Below are positions 16,714-25,171 of a stretch of 64,000 bases of DNA, one piece after another. Source of the DNA: Paenirhizobium selenitireducens ATCC BAA-1503 (GTDB lineage: Bacteria > Pseudomonadota > Alphaproteobacteria > Rhizobiales > Rhizobiaceae). Positions within the stretch are counted from its first letter, which is position 1, and the number at the start of each line of letters is the position of its first letter. The position numbers and the translations under genes were made by a program. The notes beneath the pieces are model-generated. The model was given only the letters and a program-made list of their open reading frames with translations. It made no database searches and was not told the origin of the DNA. Location of the stretch: contig NZ_JAEG01000010.1 of the NCBI RefSeq assembly GCF_000518785.1, positions 124,001 through 188,000 on the forward strand. Reading direction: 5' to 3'.

Positions 16714-16799
16714 GAAGGGTAAGCTCCGTTCGCCGAGCCCCGCCGTCACCGGACCGTCAGGCGACGATCGCGAGGCTATCTCGTCCGGGCCATGCGCTC

Positions 16800-17130
16800 G
16801 AACGTCCCGTGGGAAAGTTGCTTTGGTGAAACGAAGGGCGTTTCGTCGTTGGCGAAGCATCCCACTGGTTGTGCTTCCCGCATGCTCCTCGAACTTTTCC
16901 GCAAAGTACCGCTCCGTGTAGGAGAGGTTCTGCCGCTCGAAGCCGATGACCTTCTGGTCCCGCAGATCGGAGACGGAAACCTCGTCGAGACCAGCCAGCG
17001 GATTGTCCCTATCAGGGGCCAGCAGATTGCGCTCATATGCAATGGAGAAGAAGCGTAAGCGATGTGCCGCTGGCACCTTGGGGGAATTCTAAAGTCGATG
17101 TCGGCGGGCGCAGCCGTGATGGACGTGGCG
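16800..17130 (-). pseudogene. LysR-family regulator, degraded effector-domain fragment
   Basis: The minus strand carries broken LysR effector-domain sequence: AYERNLLAPDRDNPLAG, VSVSDLRDQKVIGFERQNLS and YTERYFAEKFEEH in one frame (about 17040-16880), with TAAPADIDFRI in another frame just upstream (about 17115-17085). No helix-turn-helix domain is present. This is a gene relic at the border between the peptide cluster and the mosaic region. The remaining sequence up to the IMP-cyclohydrolase-like gene (17131-17257) shows no gene. Confidence 0.55.
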
Positions 17131-17257
17131 GCCTGCGAGAGAAGCGCTCTGCTAGCCAGTTCGGAGGGTCAGTTGTGTATCCACACCACCGGCAATCTGT
17201 GCAGATTGGGAATTCGTTGCTACTGTCACCAGCATTATAAGCTGGGGAATTTGCTAG

Positions 17258-17899
17258 ATGTATGTTGGTCGAATTATTGGAGTAGGTCGCAGTCAAAAAG
17301 GGGATTTAATCGCGGCATACCGGGTTTCAAGCAGGTCGTTTCCCAACAGGAACGTAGAACAGCTCGGTGACACTATGCGAATTGTCGCCCAACAAGGAAG
17401 CGCTGATGCAGCGTCCGACAGCCCATACATTGCCTATGAATGTCTCATTTGGAACTCTCGTTTTGCTGTTGTCAGTAATGGCACCCACACCAGGCCAATC
17501 TACGAGCGGCTAAAGGCGGGAAACGCCCCGCGAGATGCAATAGCGAGCGTTCTAGTAGGCTTGGACCGGGAGTTCGATCAGCACGATACGCCACGAATTT
17601 GTGGCCTGGTTGATTTGGCCGAAAACAGGCTTTGGCTCGGCAGCATTACCGCCACCAGCTTGTCCGTTATTCCAATAGAGACTCGGCCCGGCCAGCTCGC
17701 GTACATCACGACCTATGAGTTTCCACTACCTCGCACCGAGCAGATAGATCAGGACCTAGATGCCGTTGACCCAAATGCGGTCTGCAGCCATATCACCCGT
17801 GAATCGGTCTTCTCTCAGTTCGAAAACCCTGTTTGCGCGGCTTCCTGGATTGGGTCCACATCGGGACATAAGACCGCAACGTTCAACTCTATCGACTGA
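17258..17899 (+). CDS. Archaeal-type IMP cyclohydrolase-like protein (PurO family)
   Basis: 213 aa. The N-terminus MYVGRIIGVGRS, then AAYRVSSRSFPNRNV, PYIAYECLIWNSRFAVVSNGTHT and the core AITATSLSVIP/QLAYITTYEFPLP match archaeal PurO, which closes FAICAR to IMP in the last step of purine synthesis. Bacteria normally use the C-terminal half of PurH for this step, so a rhizobial purine pathway does not need it. Start ATG 17258 has GGGGA upstream. Length is near the archaeal enzymes (about 200 aa). GC is lower than the metabolic operons and it stands alone among relics, suggesting transfer. A role other than IMP synthesis is likely but unknown. Confidence 0.85.
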   Translation: MYVGRIIGVGRSQKGDLIAAYRVSSRSFPNRNVEQLGDTMRIVAQQGSADAASDSPYIAYECLIWNSRFAVVSNGTHTRPIYERLKAGNAPRDAIASVLVGLDREFDQHDTPRICGLVDLAENRLWLGSITATSLSVIPIETRPGQLAYITTYEFPLPRTEQIDQDLDAVDPNAVCSHITRESVFSQFENPVCAASWIGSTSGHKTATFNSID

Positions 17900-17976
17900 T
17901 CGCAGGCAGCGAGATAGCTGTCTTGGGCCGACTCCGGGCTACATGTAAGCCGAGGTAGTGTTTGGCACGAGACATG

Positions 17977-18125
17977 TCACCGAAAATTCCACGGCAAGAG
18001 TTGCTCAATCCGGCTCTGTTTATGACAGTTGACGATGGCGGTGAGCGTGGCGGTGAGGTAGGTCAGCGGATCGACGGCATTGAGCTTGCAGGTTTCGACG
18101 AGCGAGGCGATGGTTGCTGACCTGC
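17977..18125 (-). mobile_element. IS66-family transposase, C-terminal remnant
   Basis: A minus-strand frame ending at 17977 reads IASLVETCKLNAVDPLTYLT, ATLTAIVNCHKQSRIEQLLP and WNFR, the highly conserved C-terminus of IS66 transposases (NGVDPLAYLTATLTAIVNGHKQSQIDDLLPWNF). Only about 45 codons remain; the accessory genes tnpA/tnpB of IS66 are absent. Confidence 0.85.
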
Positions 18126-18149
18126 CACGGGTAATTTCCTCCAGAATTG

Positions 18150-18364
18150 ACTAGAGTCCGGCCCATTTCTTGTCTGTGCCATTTTCTGTGTCCTACGCGA
18201 GGCTAGCAACCAGAGACGGCTCCAATCCCGATCCGAGGGCCGTTGAAAACCGGCGTTACTACGAAGGTCAGCAAATTTATCTCAGCAATTGCAAACCAGC
18301 AAAACGCGCCACTGTCGTCATCGACAATTCACTGATCGAGGCTCCCCAACTGCTGAATCTATGA
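18150..18364 (+). pseudogene. Uridine kinase family protein, C-terminal fragment
   Basis: The frame ending at 18364 encodes LATRDGSNPDPRAVENRRYY, EGQQIYLSNCKPAKRATVVI and DNSLIEAPQLL, the C-terminal signature of a P-loop uridine kinase-like family (NRRYVEGQ...RA..VIDN). The P-loop half is missing and the preceding bases belong to the IS66 remnant, so the gene was probably cut by that insertion. Confidence 0.55.
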
Positions 18365-18428
18365 CTGTTAATGGCGCGTTCTCGCCACGGCAGCATTCGC
18401 TTCTAGCCCGAACTTTCGCCTGTTCCGG

Positions 18429-18773
18429 TTAGCGGCCTCGACGGAATGACTGCCGTGATTCCTTTGCAGAATCCGAAAAGCCCGGAGGCTTGTTTCTCAC
18501 CCAAGTGACGAATGTCCGCACCGCAGGGTCTTCCACGATGGTTTCGATCGTGGAAAACTTCTTGGCGAGTTGCGCATCGGTAAAGATCGAATGTATCTGG
18601 TCGTGGCAGATACGGTGCAGGCGGACGGTTTTCTTTCCACCCTTGCTCTTGGGAACGAGATGATGCTCGTCTCTCTGATCCTCCGGGATGACGCGCTCGC
18701 ACATCGGACAGAACACCGGCTCTGGCGTAGGCTCGTCCCATGAAGCTAGCTCATCTCTGTTCTTGCGGGCCAA
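18429..18773 (-). CDS. HNH endonuclease family protein
   Basis: 114 aa. The motif CPMCERVIPEDQRDEHHLVP, then KSKGGKKTVRLHRICHDQIH, gives a treble-clef HNH nuclease: two cysteines (CPMC), the DEHHLVPKS catalytic histidine strand, and the distal LHRICHDQIH. The C-terminal part ending TWVRNKPPGF is common in the small stand-alone HNH proteins of alphaproteobacteria. The probable start is a TTG at 18773. It appears complete and is not inside a restriction system; the DNA target is unknown. Confidence 0.75.
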   Translation of the reverse strand: MARKNRDELASWDEPTPEPVFCPMCERVIPEDQRDEHHLVPKSKGGKKTVRLHRICHDQIHSIFTDAQLAKKFSTIETIVEDPAVRTFVTWVRNKPPGFSDSAKESRQSFRRGR

Positions 18774-19080
18774 CGCTCGATATTTCCTGGTGTAGACCCC
18801 GGATGCTGTCCCCGAGGATAGGTGCTAGTGTCAATACGTGCACGCCAGTAGCACGAAACCGTCAGAACCGTATGGCTTCTTTTGGCGCGAGAGACCAACA
18901 CCCTAGCTATGAAGGGTATGAATTCGCACAACCCCGACTTCAGGATTCGTTAACGAAATGCGCCCATTAGTTGTGAATTCTAGTTTTGCATTTCTTCCGG
19001 CCGGCATGATGCGCTGATCGGCAAATCCTTGTCTCGGTAGCCCATGACGGACGCCCAGGGACGCCTGTTTGAGGCCTCCG
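18774..19080. other. Intergenic region, no supported gene
   Basis: About 300 bp between the divergent HNH and unknown-protein genes. Only short frames occur and none has a recognisable family pattern. It presumably contains both promoters. Confidence 0.4.
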
Positions 19081-19857
19081 ATGACCACCATTTCATCCAG
19101 CAGTGCAGCGCTTTCCATCCTGCAACAGACCTCGTCGCTTGCGGACCCGAAAAATCAGAGTGCTGCCGACACAATTCTCGACATCGTCTCCGGCCGCACC
19201 GGCAAGGTATCGAAAGCTGTCAATGATGCGCTTGATTCGGCGATAAAGGCCAGTGCGGAAGCGAAAAAGCCGCGGGAAGCCGGCGGCACGGTCTCCTCGG
19301 AGCTCTCGCAAGCGTCGCTGAGCGCGATGGACGCCGCCGCTTCCTACGGACTGCAGGGCGGCGGCCCGCAGATTGACTTTCGGCCCTACGAAGCGACCGC
19401 AGAAAACGCAAAGGGGTTCGCCGAGGCGATGGTCGGCGCAATGCAGAGCTACAACGAACAGTTTCATCTCGTTGCCGTCCCCACGCGAGAAGAGTGGACA
19501 GCTCGCGTACTGGCAGGGGAAGCCGATAGTATTGCCCGTGGCGCCGATCCAGAAGCCACAAAGCAGCTGACGGAAATCCGAATGAGCGACGAAGGTTATC
19601 GGAACCGTCTTGAGATTATCGACAGGATCAATAAGGCCACGCTCTTGCATGCCCAAGAGGCGTCGAAAGGGCTTGAATATGTTGTCGGCCATCTGTCCGA
19701 CACGTTTGGCGTAAAGGCGCAGATCAGTTACAATGAAAAGGGCGAGGCGAAAATCGGCGCTTTCGACATATATTCCGGTAGTGGGCAAAAGATGCTCAGC
19801 TATGACGGTAATGGCGGCCTGACTTCATATGAAGCTGACGGCAACGTGTCAAAGTAA
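19081..19857 (+). CDS. Hypothetical protein, helical and alanine-rich
   Basis: 258 aa from ATG 19081 (MTTISSSSAALSILQQ). I do not recognise a family. The first 90 residues are low-complexity and rich in Ala, Ser and Gly, typical of flexible exported or surface proteins; the middle (GFAEAMVGAMQSYNEQFHLV, SDEGYRNRLEIIDRINKATL) is helical and the end (AFDIYSGSGQKMLSYDGNGG) is beta-like. No Sec signal peptide and no RTX repeats. A terminator follows at 19899. It lies tail-to-tail with a secreted RTX protein gene, so secretion without a classic signal is conceivable but unproven. Confidence 0.6.
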   Translation: MTTISSSSAALSILQQTSSLADPKNQSAADTILDIVSGRTGKVSKAVNDALDSAIKASAEAKKPREAGGTVSSELSQASLSAMDAAASYGLQGGGPQIDFRPYEATAENAKGFAEAMVGAMQSYNEQFHLVAVPTREEWTARVLAGEADSIARGADPEATKQLTEIRMSDEGYRNRLEIIDRINKATLLHAQEASKGLEYVVGHLSDTFGVKAQISYNEKGEAKIGAFDIYSGSGQKMLSYDGNGGLTSYEADGNVSK

Positions 19858-19898
19858 ACCACAATAGGCAATCTCCTACAGAAAATCGAAAGTTTCAC

Positions 19899-19926
19899 GT
19901 TCCCGCCGCCCCAAAGCGGCGGGAAC
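19899..19926. terminator. Bidirectional terminator between convergent genes
   Basis: GTTCCCGCCGC and GCGGCGGGAAC form a perfect 11-bp stem with a 6-nt loop (CCCAAA), lying between the stop at 19857 (+) and the RTX gene stop at 19935 (-). A short T-rich run (CTTTGTGATT) follows on the plus strand. Confidence 0.75.
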
Positions 19927-19934
19927 CTTTGTGA

Positions 19935-20813
19935 TTACGAGAACAGGCCAAATTCAAAACTTGAAGAGCCCAGCTGGGCTGCTGTGGCACCGATCACGGT
20001 TATATCGATTCCACCAACGGTCACGTGAGCATCCCCATTCGCATCGTCGGATATGGTCAACGCCGTGTAGTCGGCTGCGACGAGGGTGCTGAAGCGAATT
20101 ACTTCCCCAACAAGATCGAAGTCGTAGATTATGCTCTGATCTGCGCTAGACGTTACCTGGAAGATATCAAGGCCATCACCTCCCCAGAGCTGGTTCGCAC
20201 CCGCTCCGCCATCGAGAATATCATTATCGAGGCCCCCATAGAGTTGATCGTTACCACCTTGGCCATAAAGGGTGTCATTTCCGGCACCGCCATAAAGCAG
20301 ATCGTTTCCAGAAGGGTTTGAGCTTACTGCCCAAGGATTGCTGAAAGTGTCGCCATATAGAATGTCATCGCCACTATTGCCTTCGAGGGTGTCGTTTCCT
20401 GCATCTCCCTCAACATTCTCTCCAAGCGTGCCGCCGGTGAAGTGATTATCGCCGCCGCGGCCATAGATTTTCGCACCGGGAGTTATGTAAGTGACATCGG
20501 AAAAATCGACATCCTCAGCGAAATATATCGGCATTGCACCTGACGTATTAAACTGGATGGATTCGACACCATGCAATCCGTCGTCGGCAATCATGACTGC
20601 GGTCCATGCGTAGCCAGATTTAGGAGCCACATAGATTCTGTCGTAACCGCTGCCACCGTTGAATGTGTCCCAGTTATTTCGAACTCCGCCGACACCTTCA
20701 GTTCCCCCGAGCTGGAACGTGTCGTTTGCGCCAACGGTGAAACGGTCGCCGTTGAACACATCAGCAGCGGTTGACCCGATTCCCCAAGAAGCCGAAATCC
20801 AATTTACTGCCAT
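19935..20813 (-). CDS. RTX calcium-binding secreted protein
   Basis: 292 aa from ATG 20813 (MAVNWISASW, with GGGAG upstream); a 13-residue upstream extension is open but unneeded. About residues 125-235 hold glycine-aspartate nonapeptide repeats (GDAGNDTLEGNSGDDILYGD, then GGAGNDTLYGQGGNDQLYGG) that bind calcium and fold into a beta-roll outside the cell. The C-terminus (SSSFEFGLFS) is a plausible uncleaved type I secretion signal. No enzymatic domain is evident in the first 120 residues. The secretion ABC and fusion-protein genes lie directly upstream on the same strand, so it is their likely cargo. Confidence 0.85.
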   Translation of the reverse strand: MAVNWISASWGIGSTAADVFNGDRFTVGANDTFQLGGTEGVGGVRNNWDTFNGGSGYDRIYVAPKSGYAWTAVMIADDGLHGVESIQFNTSGAMPIYFAEDVDFSDVTYITPGAKIYGRGGDNHFTGGTLGENVEGDAGNDTLEGNSGDDILYGDTFSNPWAVSSNPSGNDLLYGGAGNDTLYGQGGNDQLYGGLDNDILDGGAGANQLWGGDGLDIFQVTSSADQSIIYDFDLVGEVIRFSTLVAADYTALTISDDANGDAHVTVGGIDITVIGATAAQLGSSSFEFGLFS

Positions 20814-20977
20814 TTCGTAATCTCCCATCTCAGTTACCATTGGCCCTGCCAACAGCTGTCATGCCTCACCGGCGGAATTGCCCATGAGATTTTCCCGGCT
20901 TTATTCCGGAACTGGAAATCCCCTACGATCCCATTGGATTCGTTGAGCATGTAAATGCGCAGAAGAATTTGCATCGC

Positions 20978-22282
20978 TCACTCGCTCCGCATGGCGCGGG
21001 CGGCGTGGTCGGCGATCGGCTTCAACAGCCAGGACACGACGCTGCGCTCGCCGGTAAGCACGTAGGCTTCGGCAGGCATGCCCGGCTGCAATTTGAGACC
21101 ACCGAGGACCTGCGGCCGGTCAAGCGCGATTCCTGCACGGTAAAAGGGCATGCCGCTACGCTCGTCGGCCTCCAGATCGGCCGACACACGCACCACAAGG
21201 CCGGAAAATTCCGGCGTGGTGTTGCGGTTGAAAGCGCTGAACCGGATCGTGGCGGGCTGGCCGATGGAAAGCTGGTCGATGTCGTCCGGCAGAACTCTGG
21301 CCTCGATGATCAGCTCAGCATCGCGCGGGACGATTTCCATCAGCGTTTCGGCGGGCAAGATGACGCCGCCGGTGGTGTGGATGGCGAGCTTGTGGACGAG
21401 GCCGGAAACGGGCGCACGCAGATCGATCCGCTGCAGCGCGTCCCCCAAGCCGACCTCCTGGCTCCGCAGCTCGCCTTGCCGGGCCTCCAGATCGCGAAGT
21501 TCGGTCGAGACTTCCGAGCGCAAAGCACTATCGATCTGGATTTTCTGCACTCCGATTTCCTCGATGCGCCCGCGGGTCGAGGCTACTTGTGCCTTGAGCT
21601 GGCCGAACTCGCCGTTCAGCCGCACGGCCTCGCGGCGCAGCATGTTGACCTGGGCGAGCGTCGTCAGATTCTGGGCAAACAGCTTCTCCTGGGCCGCCTG
21701 CTCGATGGCAATCAGGGCGATCTCGTCCTGCTTGGTCTGCATCTGAATGACCAGGCCCGAGACCTGTTCCAGCAATTGGCTTGCCTGTCCGTCCGGCCGC
21801 TCCTTCTGACCTAAGCGTTCCAGACGCCGGTCTGCGAACAACCGCCGTTCGGCAACCATAATCGCCTCTCGCGCCGGCAGGGCAAGACGGTCGACCAGCG
21901 CCTGGGGAACCGCAACCTCGGCGCTGCCGTCAAGCTCGGCGCTCAGGCGTGCCCGACGGGCATGGAGTTGATCGAGCGTGTCGCTGGCCGAGGTAAGATT
22001 GGCCTTGGTCACGGTGTTGTCGAGACGAACGAGCACCTGGCCCGCTTCCACCGCCTGCCCCTCCAGGACGCGCAGTTCGGCGACCACGCTCCCCGTTGGG
22101 TGCTGCACCGCCTTGACGTTGCCTTCCACCATCAGAATACCGGACGCGATAACGGCACCGGAAAGGCTGCTGGTCATGGCCCAGGTGCCGGCGGCGCCAA
22201 GAAAGAGGGCCGTCGCCAGCCCTGAGGCCAGCAGGTGACGGTTCACGGAGGTATGCAGGCGCTTGCGGATTGGGGGCGACAT
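20978..22282 (-). CDS. Type I secretion membrane fusion protein (HlyD/PrtE family)
   Basis: 434 aa with one N-terminal membrane helix (HLLASGLATALFLGAAGTWA) followed by the biotinyl-lipoyl half motif VKAVQHPTGSVVAELRVLEG, long coiled-coil hairpins (about residues 95-260) and the second lipoyl/beta-barrel segment (LRAPVSGLVHKLAIHTTGGV, then ETLMEIVPRDAELIIEARVL). It bridges the inner-membrane ABC exporter to an outer-membrane TolC-type channel. It overlaps the stop of the ABC gene by one base, so the two are translated together. No TolC gene is present; an elsewhere-encoded one is presumably used. Confidence 0.92.
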   Translation of the reverse strand: MSPPIRKRLHTSVNRHLLASGLATALFLGAAGTWAMTSSLSGAVIASGILMVEGNVKAVQHPTGSVVAELRVLEGQAVEAGQVLVRLDNTVTKANLTSASDTLDQLHARRARLSAELDGSAEVAVPQALVDRLALPAREAIMVAERRLFADRRLERLGQKERPDGQASQLLEQVSGLVIQMQTKQDEIALIAIEQAAQEKLFAQNLTTLAQVNMLRREAVRLNGEFGQLKAQVASTRGRIEEIGVQKIQIDSALRSEVSTELRDLEARQGELRSQEVGLGDALQRIDLRAPVSGLVHKLAIHTTGGVILPAETLMEIVPRDAELIIEARVLPDDIDQLSIGQPATIRFSAFNRNTTPEFSGLVVRVSADLEADERSGMPFYRAGIALDRPQVLGGLKLQPGMPAEAYVLTGERSVVSWLLKPIADHAARAMRSE

Positions 22283-24036
22283 TATGGCTGGCCTTCGTTT
22301 TCGACAACGGTCAGCGCCGGAGCCGATGCAGCAGCCATTCTCCGGCGCGCGTTTTGCTGTTGGTTCATGTGTTTCAACACCTCATCACGGGGGCCGAACG
22401 CTTTTTTTGATCCTCCCTCCATCACGAGCAGCAGATCGATCACCGACACCACGCTGTTGCGATGGGCGACCACGAGGACGATGCCGCCACGGTCGCGAAC
22501 CGAACGGATGGCGGTCACCAAGGCGATGTCGCCATCGGCATCGAGATTGGAATTGGGCTCATCCAGCACGACCAGAAAGGGATCGCCATAGAGCGCACGG
22601 GCGAGCGCCACCCTTTGACGCTGGCCCGCCGACAGAGCACCACCATTGCCGACCATGCGGGTATCGTAACCGTCGGCCAGAGCGACAATCATGTCGTGGG
22701 CGCCTGCCGCCTTGGCGGCTGCGACGATCGCCGCATGGTCGGCATTCGGTTCGAGACGGGCAATGTTCTCGCTGATCGTGCCTGCGAAAAAGTCGGAGAC
22801 CTGCGGCATATAGCCGACGTTCCGGCTACGGGCTTCGGCCGGCCATTGGTCGAGGCTAGCGCCATCCAGGCAAACCTTACCTCTCTGAGCCGACCAGGCC
22901 CCGGTGATTGCCCTCACCAACGACGATTTGCCTGAGGCGCTTGGACCAATGATTCCCAGCACACTGCCGGCCTCCACCCGGAAACTGACATTCTGCACGG
23001 TCAGGCGCTGCTCAGCCGGCGGCGCAACATACAGGGCCTCGACGCTGAGCGAGCGGGACGGCTTCGGCAAAGCCGTCCGGGAGAACGCCTCCGGGAATAG
23101 AGCGAAGGATCGGTTCAGCCGTTTCCAGGATTGTTGCGCACTCAACAGCGAGCGCCAGTTGGCAACGAGCTGTTCCACCGGAGCGAGCGCCTTGGCGACG
23201 AAAATCGAGCCGGCGATGATCGCGCCGCCGCTCAGCTCGCCTTCGATCACCAGATAGGCGCCGAGGCCAAGCGATGCCGACTGGACGATGTTGCGAAGGG
23301 TCTTGGAAAGCCCGGCATAGAAGCTGGAGACGTCGCCGGCGCGGCGCTGCCCCTCGGAGACCCCCTCGGAGGCCGCATTCCAGAGCAAAGCCGCGCGCGG
23401 CGCCATGACGAGAGCCGCGAGGATCTCCGCATTGCGGCTGGCATCCTCACCGATCGCGTTGCGGTTGGACAGCGCCGTTGAAAACTCCGCCGTCAGCTTT
23501 CGCGTCCGCCAGCTTGCCGCGAGGTTCAGCACCATCAGCAAGACCAGGGCTGCGGTTGCCAGAAGGCCGATAGCGCTGTCGAGGAAGAAGCAGGCGGCAA
23601 GGTAGATCGGCAGCCAGGGGAGATCGAAGAAGGTGCTAGGTCCCGGTCCGGACAGAAAGGCGCGGATCTGGTCCATGTCCTGCGCGGGCTTCAACACGTC
23701 GCCATTGGATTTCAGCTTTAGTGGCGTGCCGGAAATGACCCGGAAGACTCGCTCGGAAAGGGAACTGCCGACGATGCCAGCAAGACGGGCGAAGATGCGC
23801 GACCGGATGGTATCGAGCACGCCCATGAAGGCGTAGAGCAGGATCGCCAGCAGCCCCAGAACCACCAGTGTCGGCACGCTTTTCGACGGAATGACCCTAT
23901 CGTAAACCTGGAGCATGAAGAACGGGCCGGTGAGACCGAGAATGTTGACGATCAGGCTTAGGAACGCAGTACCGAAAAGCGCGCGACGCATAGGATCTCC
24001 GTCGAAAGGAGCGGCCGCAAAGACCGAAAGTCGCAT
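22282..24036 (-). CDS. Type I secretion ABC transporter (PrtD family)
   Basis: 584 aa fused membrane-plus-ATPase half-transporter. Residues 1-310 hold six membrane helices (ALFGTAFLSLIVNILGLTGPFFMLQVYDRVIPS is the conserved start, split as two helices). The nucleotide-binding domain has Walker A GPSASGKSSLV, signature LSAGQRQRVALARAL, Walker B LVVLDEPNSNLD and an H-loop VAHRNSV. It lacks the N-terminal C39-like domain, as in PrtD/AprD/RsaD exporters of metalloproteases and S-layer proteins. Together with the fusion protein and the RTX gene it makes a secretion operon. Confidence 0.93.
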   Translation of the reverse strand: MRLSVFAAAPFDGDPMRRALFGTAFLSLIVNILGLTGPFFMLQVYDRVIPSKSVPTLVVLGLLAILLYAFMGVLDTIRSRIFARLAGIVGSSLSERVFRVISGTPLKLKSNGDVLKPAQDMDQIRAFLSGPGPSTFFDLPWLPIYLAACFFLDSAIGLLATAALVLLMVLNLAASWRTRKLTAEFSTALSNRNAIGEDASRNAEILAALVMAPRAALLWNAASEGVSEGQRRAGDVSSFYAGLSKTLRNIVQSASLGLGAYLVIEGELSGGAIIAGSIFVAKALAPVEQLVANWRSLLSAQQSWKRLNRSFALFPEAFSRTALPKPSRSLSVEALYVAPPAEQRLTVQNVSFRVEAGSVLGIIGPSASGKSSLVRAITGAWSAQRGKVCLDGASLDQWPAEARSRNVGYMPQVSDFFAGTISENIARLEPNADHAAIVAAAKAAGAHDMIVALADGYDTRMVGNGGALSAGQRQRVALARALYGDPFLVVLDEPNSNLDADGDIALVTAIRSVRDRGGIVLVVAHRNSVVSVIDLLLVMEGGSKKAFGPRDEVLKHMNQQQNARRRMAAASAPALTVVENEGQP

Positions 24037-24439
24037 CTAATGCGCAAACACTTCTGGATTGCACCCCTACATATCGGTAGTTATTCGCCGCATCGCATCT
24101 ATATTTTTCGAGACAACAAGTGAAAGACGCTATTTAAGTTAGTACTTAATATTATAATCAGGCAATTATAAATTACATCAGAATATAACAAATATCATTT
24201 GTATGTATATTAACGGACAGGTTTTCATTGGAACCAGGCGGCGTAACTGTGCCTGTTGATTGTCGGGTGAGATTGATCCAGTTTTTCATTTTGCCCTGAC
24301 CCGGCTCAACTCGAAAAATTTGTTTACATGCAGCTAGTTACGTCGGTATAGATGGGACGGCGCAAAGTGGAAAAATGGGTCAAATCCTGCTGAAATTCAA
24401 CAAGCAATACGCTGCACAACAATCACGGCGACATGGCCG
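24037..24439. other. AT-rich intergenic region upstream of the secretion operon
   Basis: About 400 bp without a supported gene. From about 24110 to 24210 the sequence is strikingly AT-rich for this replicon (runs such as TTATAATCAGGCAATTATAA), a likely promoter and nucleoid-protein binding region for the secretion operon. The right part (24300-24430) has no recognisable content. Confidence 0.45.
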
Positions 24440-24522
24440 TCAGGCATGGACGGCAGCGATGAGGCGGCGGCAGGCATCTGCCAGGTTAGGCTCCTGAAGC
24501 AGCGCGCCGCCGATCCGCTCCC
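24440..24522 (-). pseudogene. Duplicated 3' end of the RuBisCO-like protein gene
   Basis: The minus-strand sequence encodes IGGALLQEPNLADACRRLIA, AVHA and a stop, against IGGALLQEPNLVDACRRLVA, AVYA at the end of the RuBisCO-like protein gene at 43460. About 80 of 85 nucleotides agree and similarity stops abruptly on both sides. It is a fragment, joined in frame to unrelated codons upstream (to 24655) that I do not regard as a real gene. Confidence 0.8.
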
Positions 24523-24712
24523 ACACAAGAAGAGCCGTCGCAGCGTCCGCACCCCGCAAAAGGCGGGAGCTCCTCGGAGCATTGTGGCAAATCCGACAGT
24601 CGTCTTTGTTTGACAAGGGCGTTTTCGCGACCGCGACCGCTTCCGCTCTCGTCATAGGTCCGACTGGCGTTGCCGCGGTCTCCCGCCGTTTCGTTCGCAG
24701 GATTGTGGCAGC

Positions 24713-24743
24713 GGATGAGACGATCCGTCAGATCGTCTCATCC
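24713..24743. terminator. Terminator after ridA
   Basis: GGATGAGACGATC and GATCGTCTCATCC form a perfect 13-bp stem around CGTCA, six bases beyond the ridA stop at 24750 on the minus strand. It closes the nine-gene minus-strand operon. It lacks a T-run but is the strongest hairpin nearby. Confidence 0.65.
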
Positions 24744-24749
24744 GGGAAG

Positions 24750-25124
24750 TCACAGGCTGACGATCGCGTCGATCTCAACGAGTGCGCCCTTGGGCAGGGC
24801 GGCGGCCTCGAAAGTGGTGCGTGCCGGGGCAACATTCGGAAAAAACTCGGCATAGGCGGCATTGACGGCGGCAAAGCTGCCGAGATCTTTCAGGAGGACA
24901 GTTGTCTTGACCACCTTGGAAAGATCGGCGCCGGCGGCCTTGGCAATGGCCTCGATGTTGCGCAGCGACTGCCGGCACTGGTCGACCGGATCGTCGGAGA
25001 TGAACGCGCCCGTGATGGGATCGATCGGAAGCTGGCCGGAAATGAACAGGAGGCCGTTGGCGATGATGGCCTGCGAGTAAGGGCCGATCGCGGCGGGGGC
25101 TTCGGTTGTGGTGAGGGGCTGCAT
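24750..25124 (-). CDS. RidA family enamine/imine deaminase
   Basis: 124 aa from ATG 25124 (AAAGGA just upstream). Family landmarks: APAAIGPYSQAIIANGLLFI, SGQLPIDPITG, a conserved arginine in PARTTFEAAALPKGALVEID. RidA proteins form cytosolic trimers that hydrolyse 2-aminoacrylate and related reactive imines made by PLP-dependent dehydratases or desulfhydrases and by amino-acid oxidases. Here it is directly downstream of a cysteine-synthase-like PLP enzyme and in one operon with a FAD oxidase, both possible producers of such imines, which gives the gene a clear job. Confidence 0.92.
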   Translation of the reverse strand: MQPLTTTEAPAAIGPYSQAIIANGLLFISGQLPIDPITGAFISDDPVDQCRQSLRNIEAIAKAAGADLSKVVKTTVLLKDLGSFAAVNAAYAEFFPNVAPARTTFEAAALPKGALVEIDAIVSL

Positions 25125-25171
25125 GTCTTGTCCTTTCATGTATCGGTCGGAATGGGTGTGCGTTCCGCCGG

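Noticed and set aside
24523..24712. Frame extending the RuBisCO-like tail fragment upstream to 24655
   Set aside because: The upstream codons (MTRAEAVAVAKTPLSNKDDC) have no relation to the RLP family and no ribosome site; the frame is open by chance.
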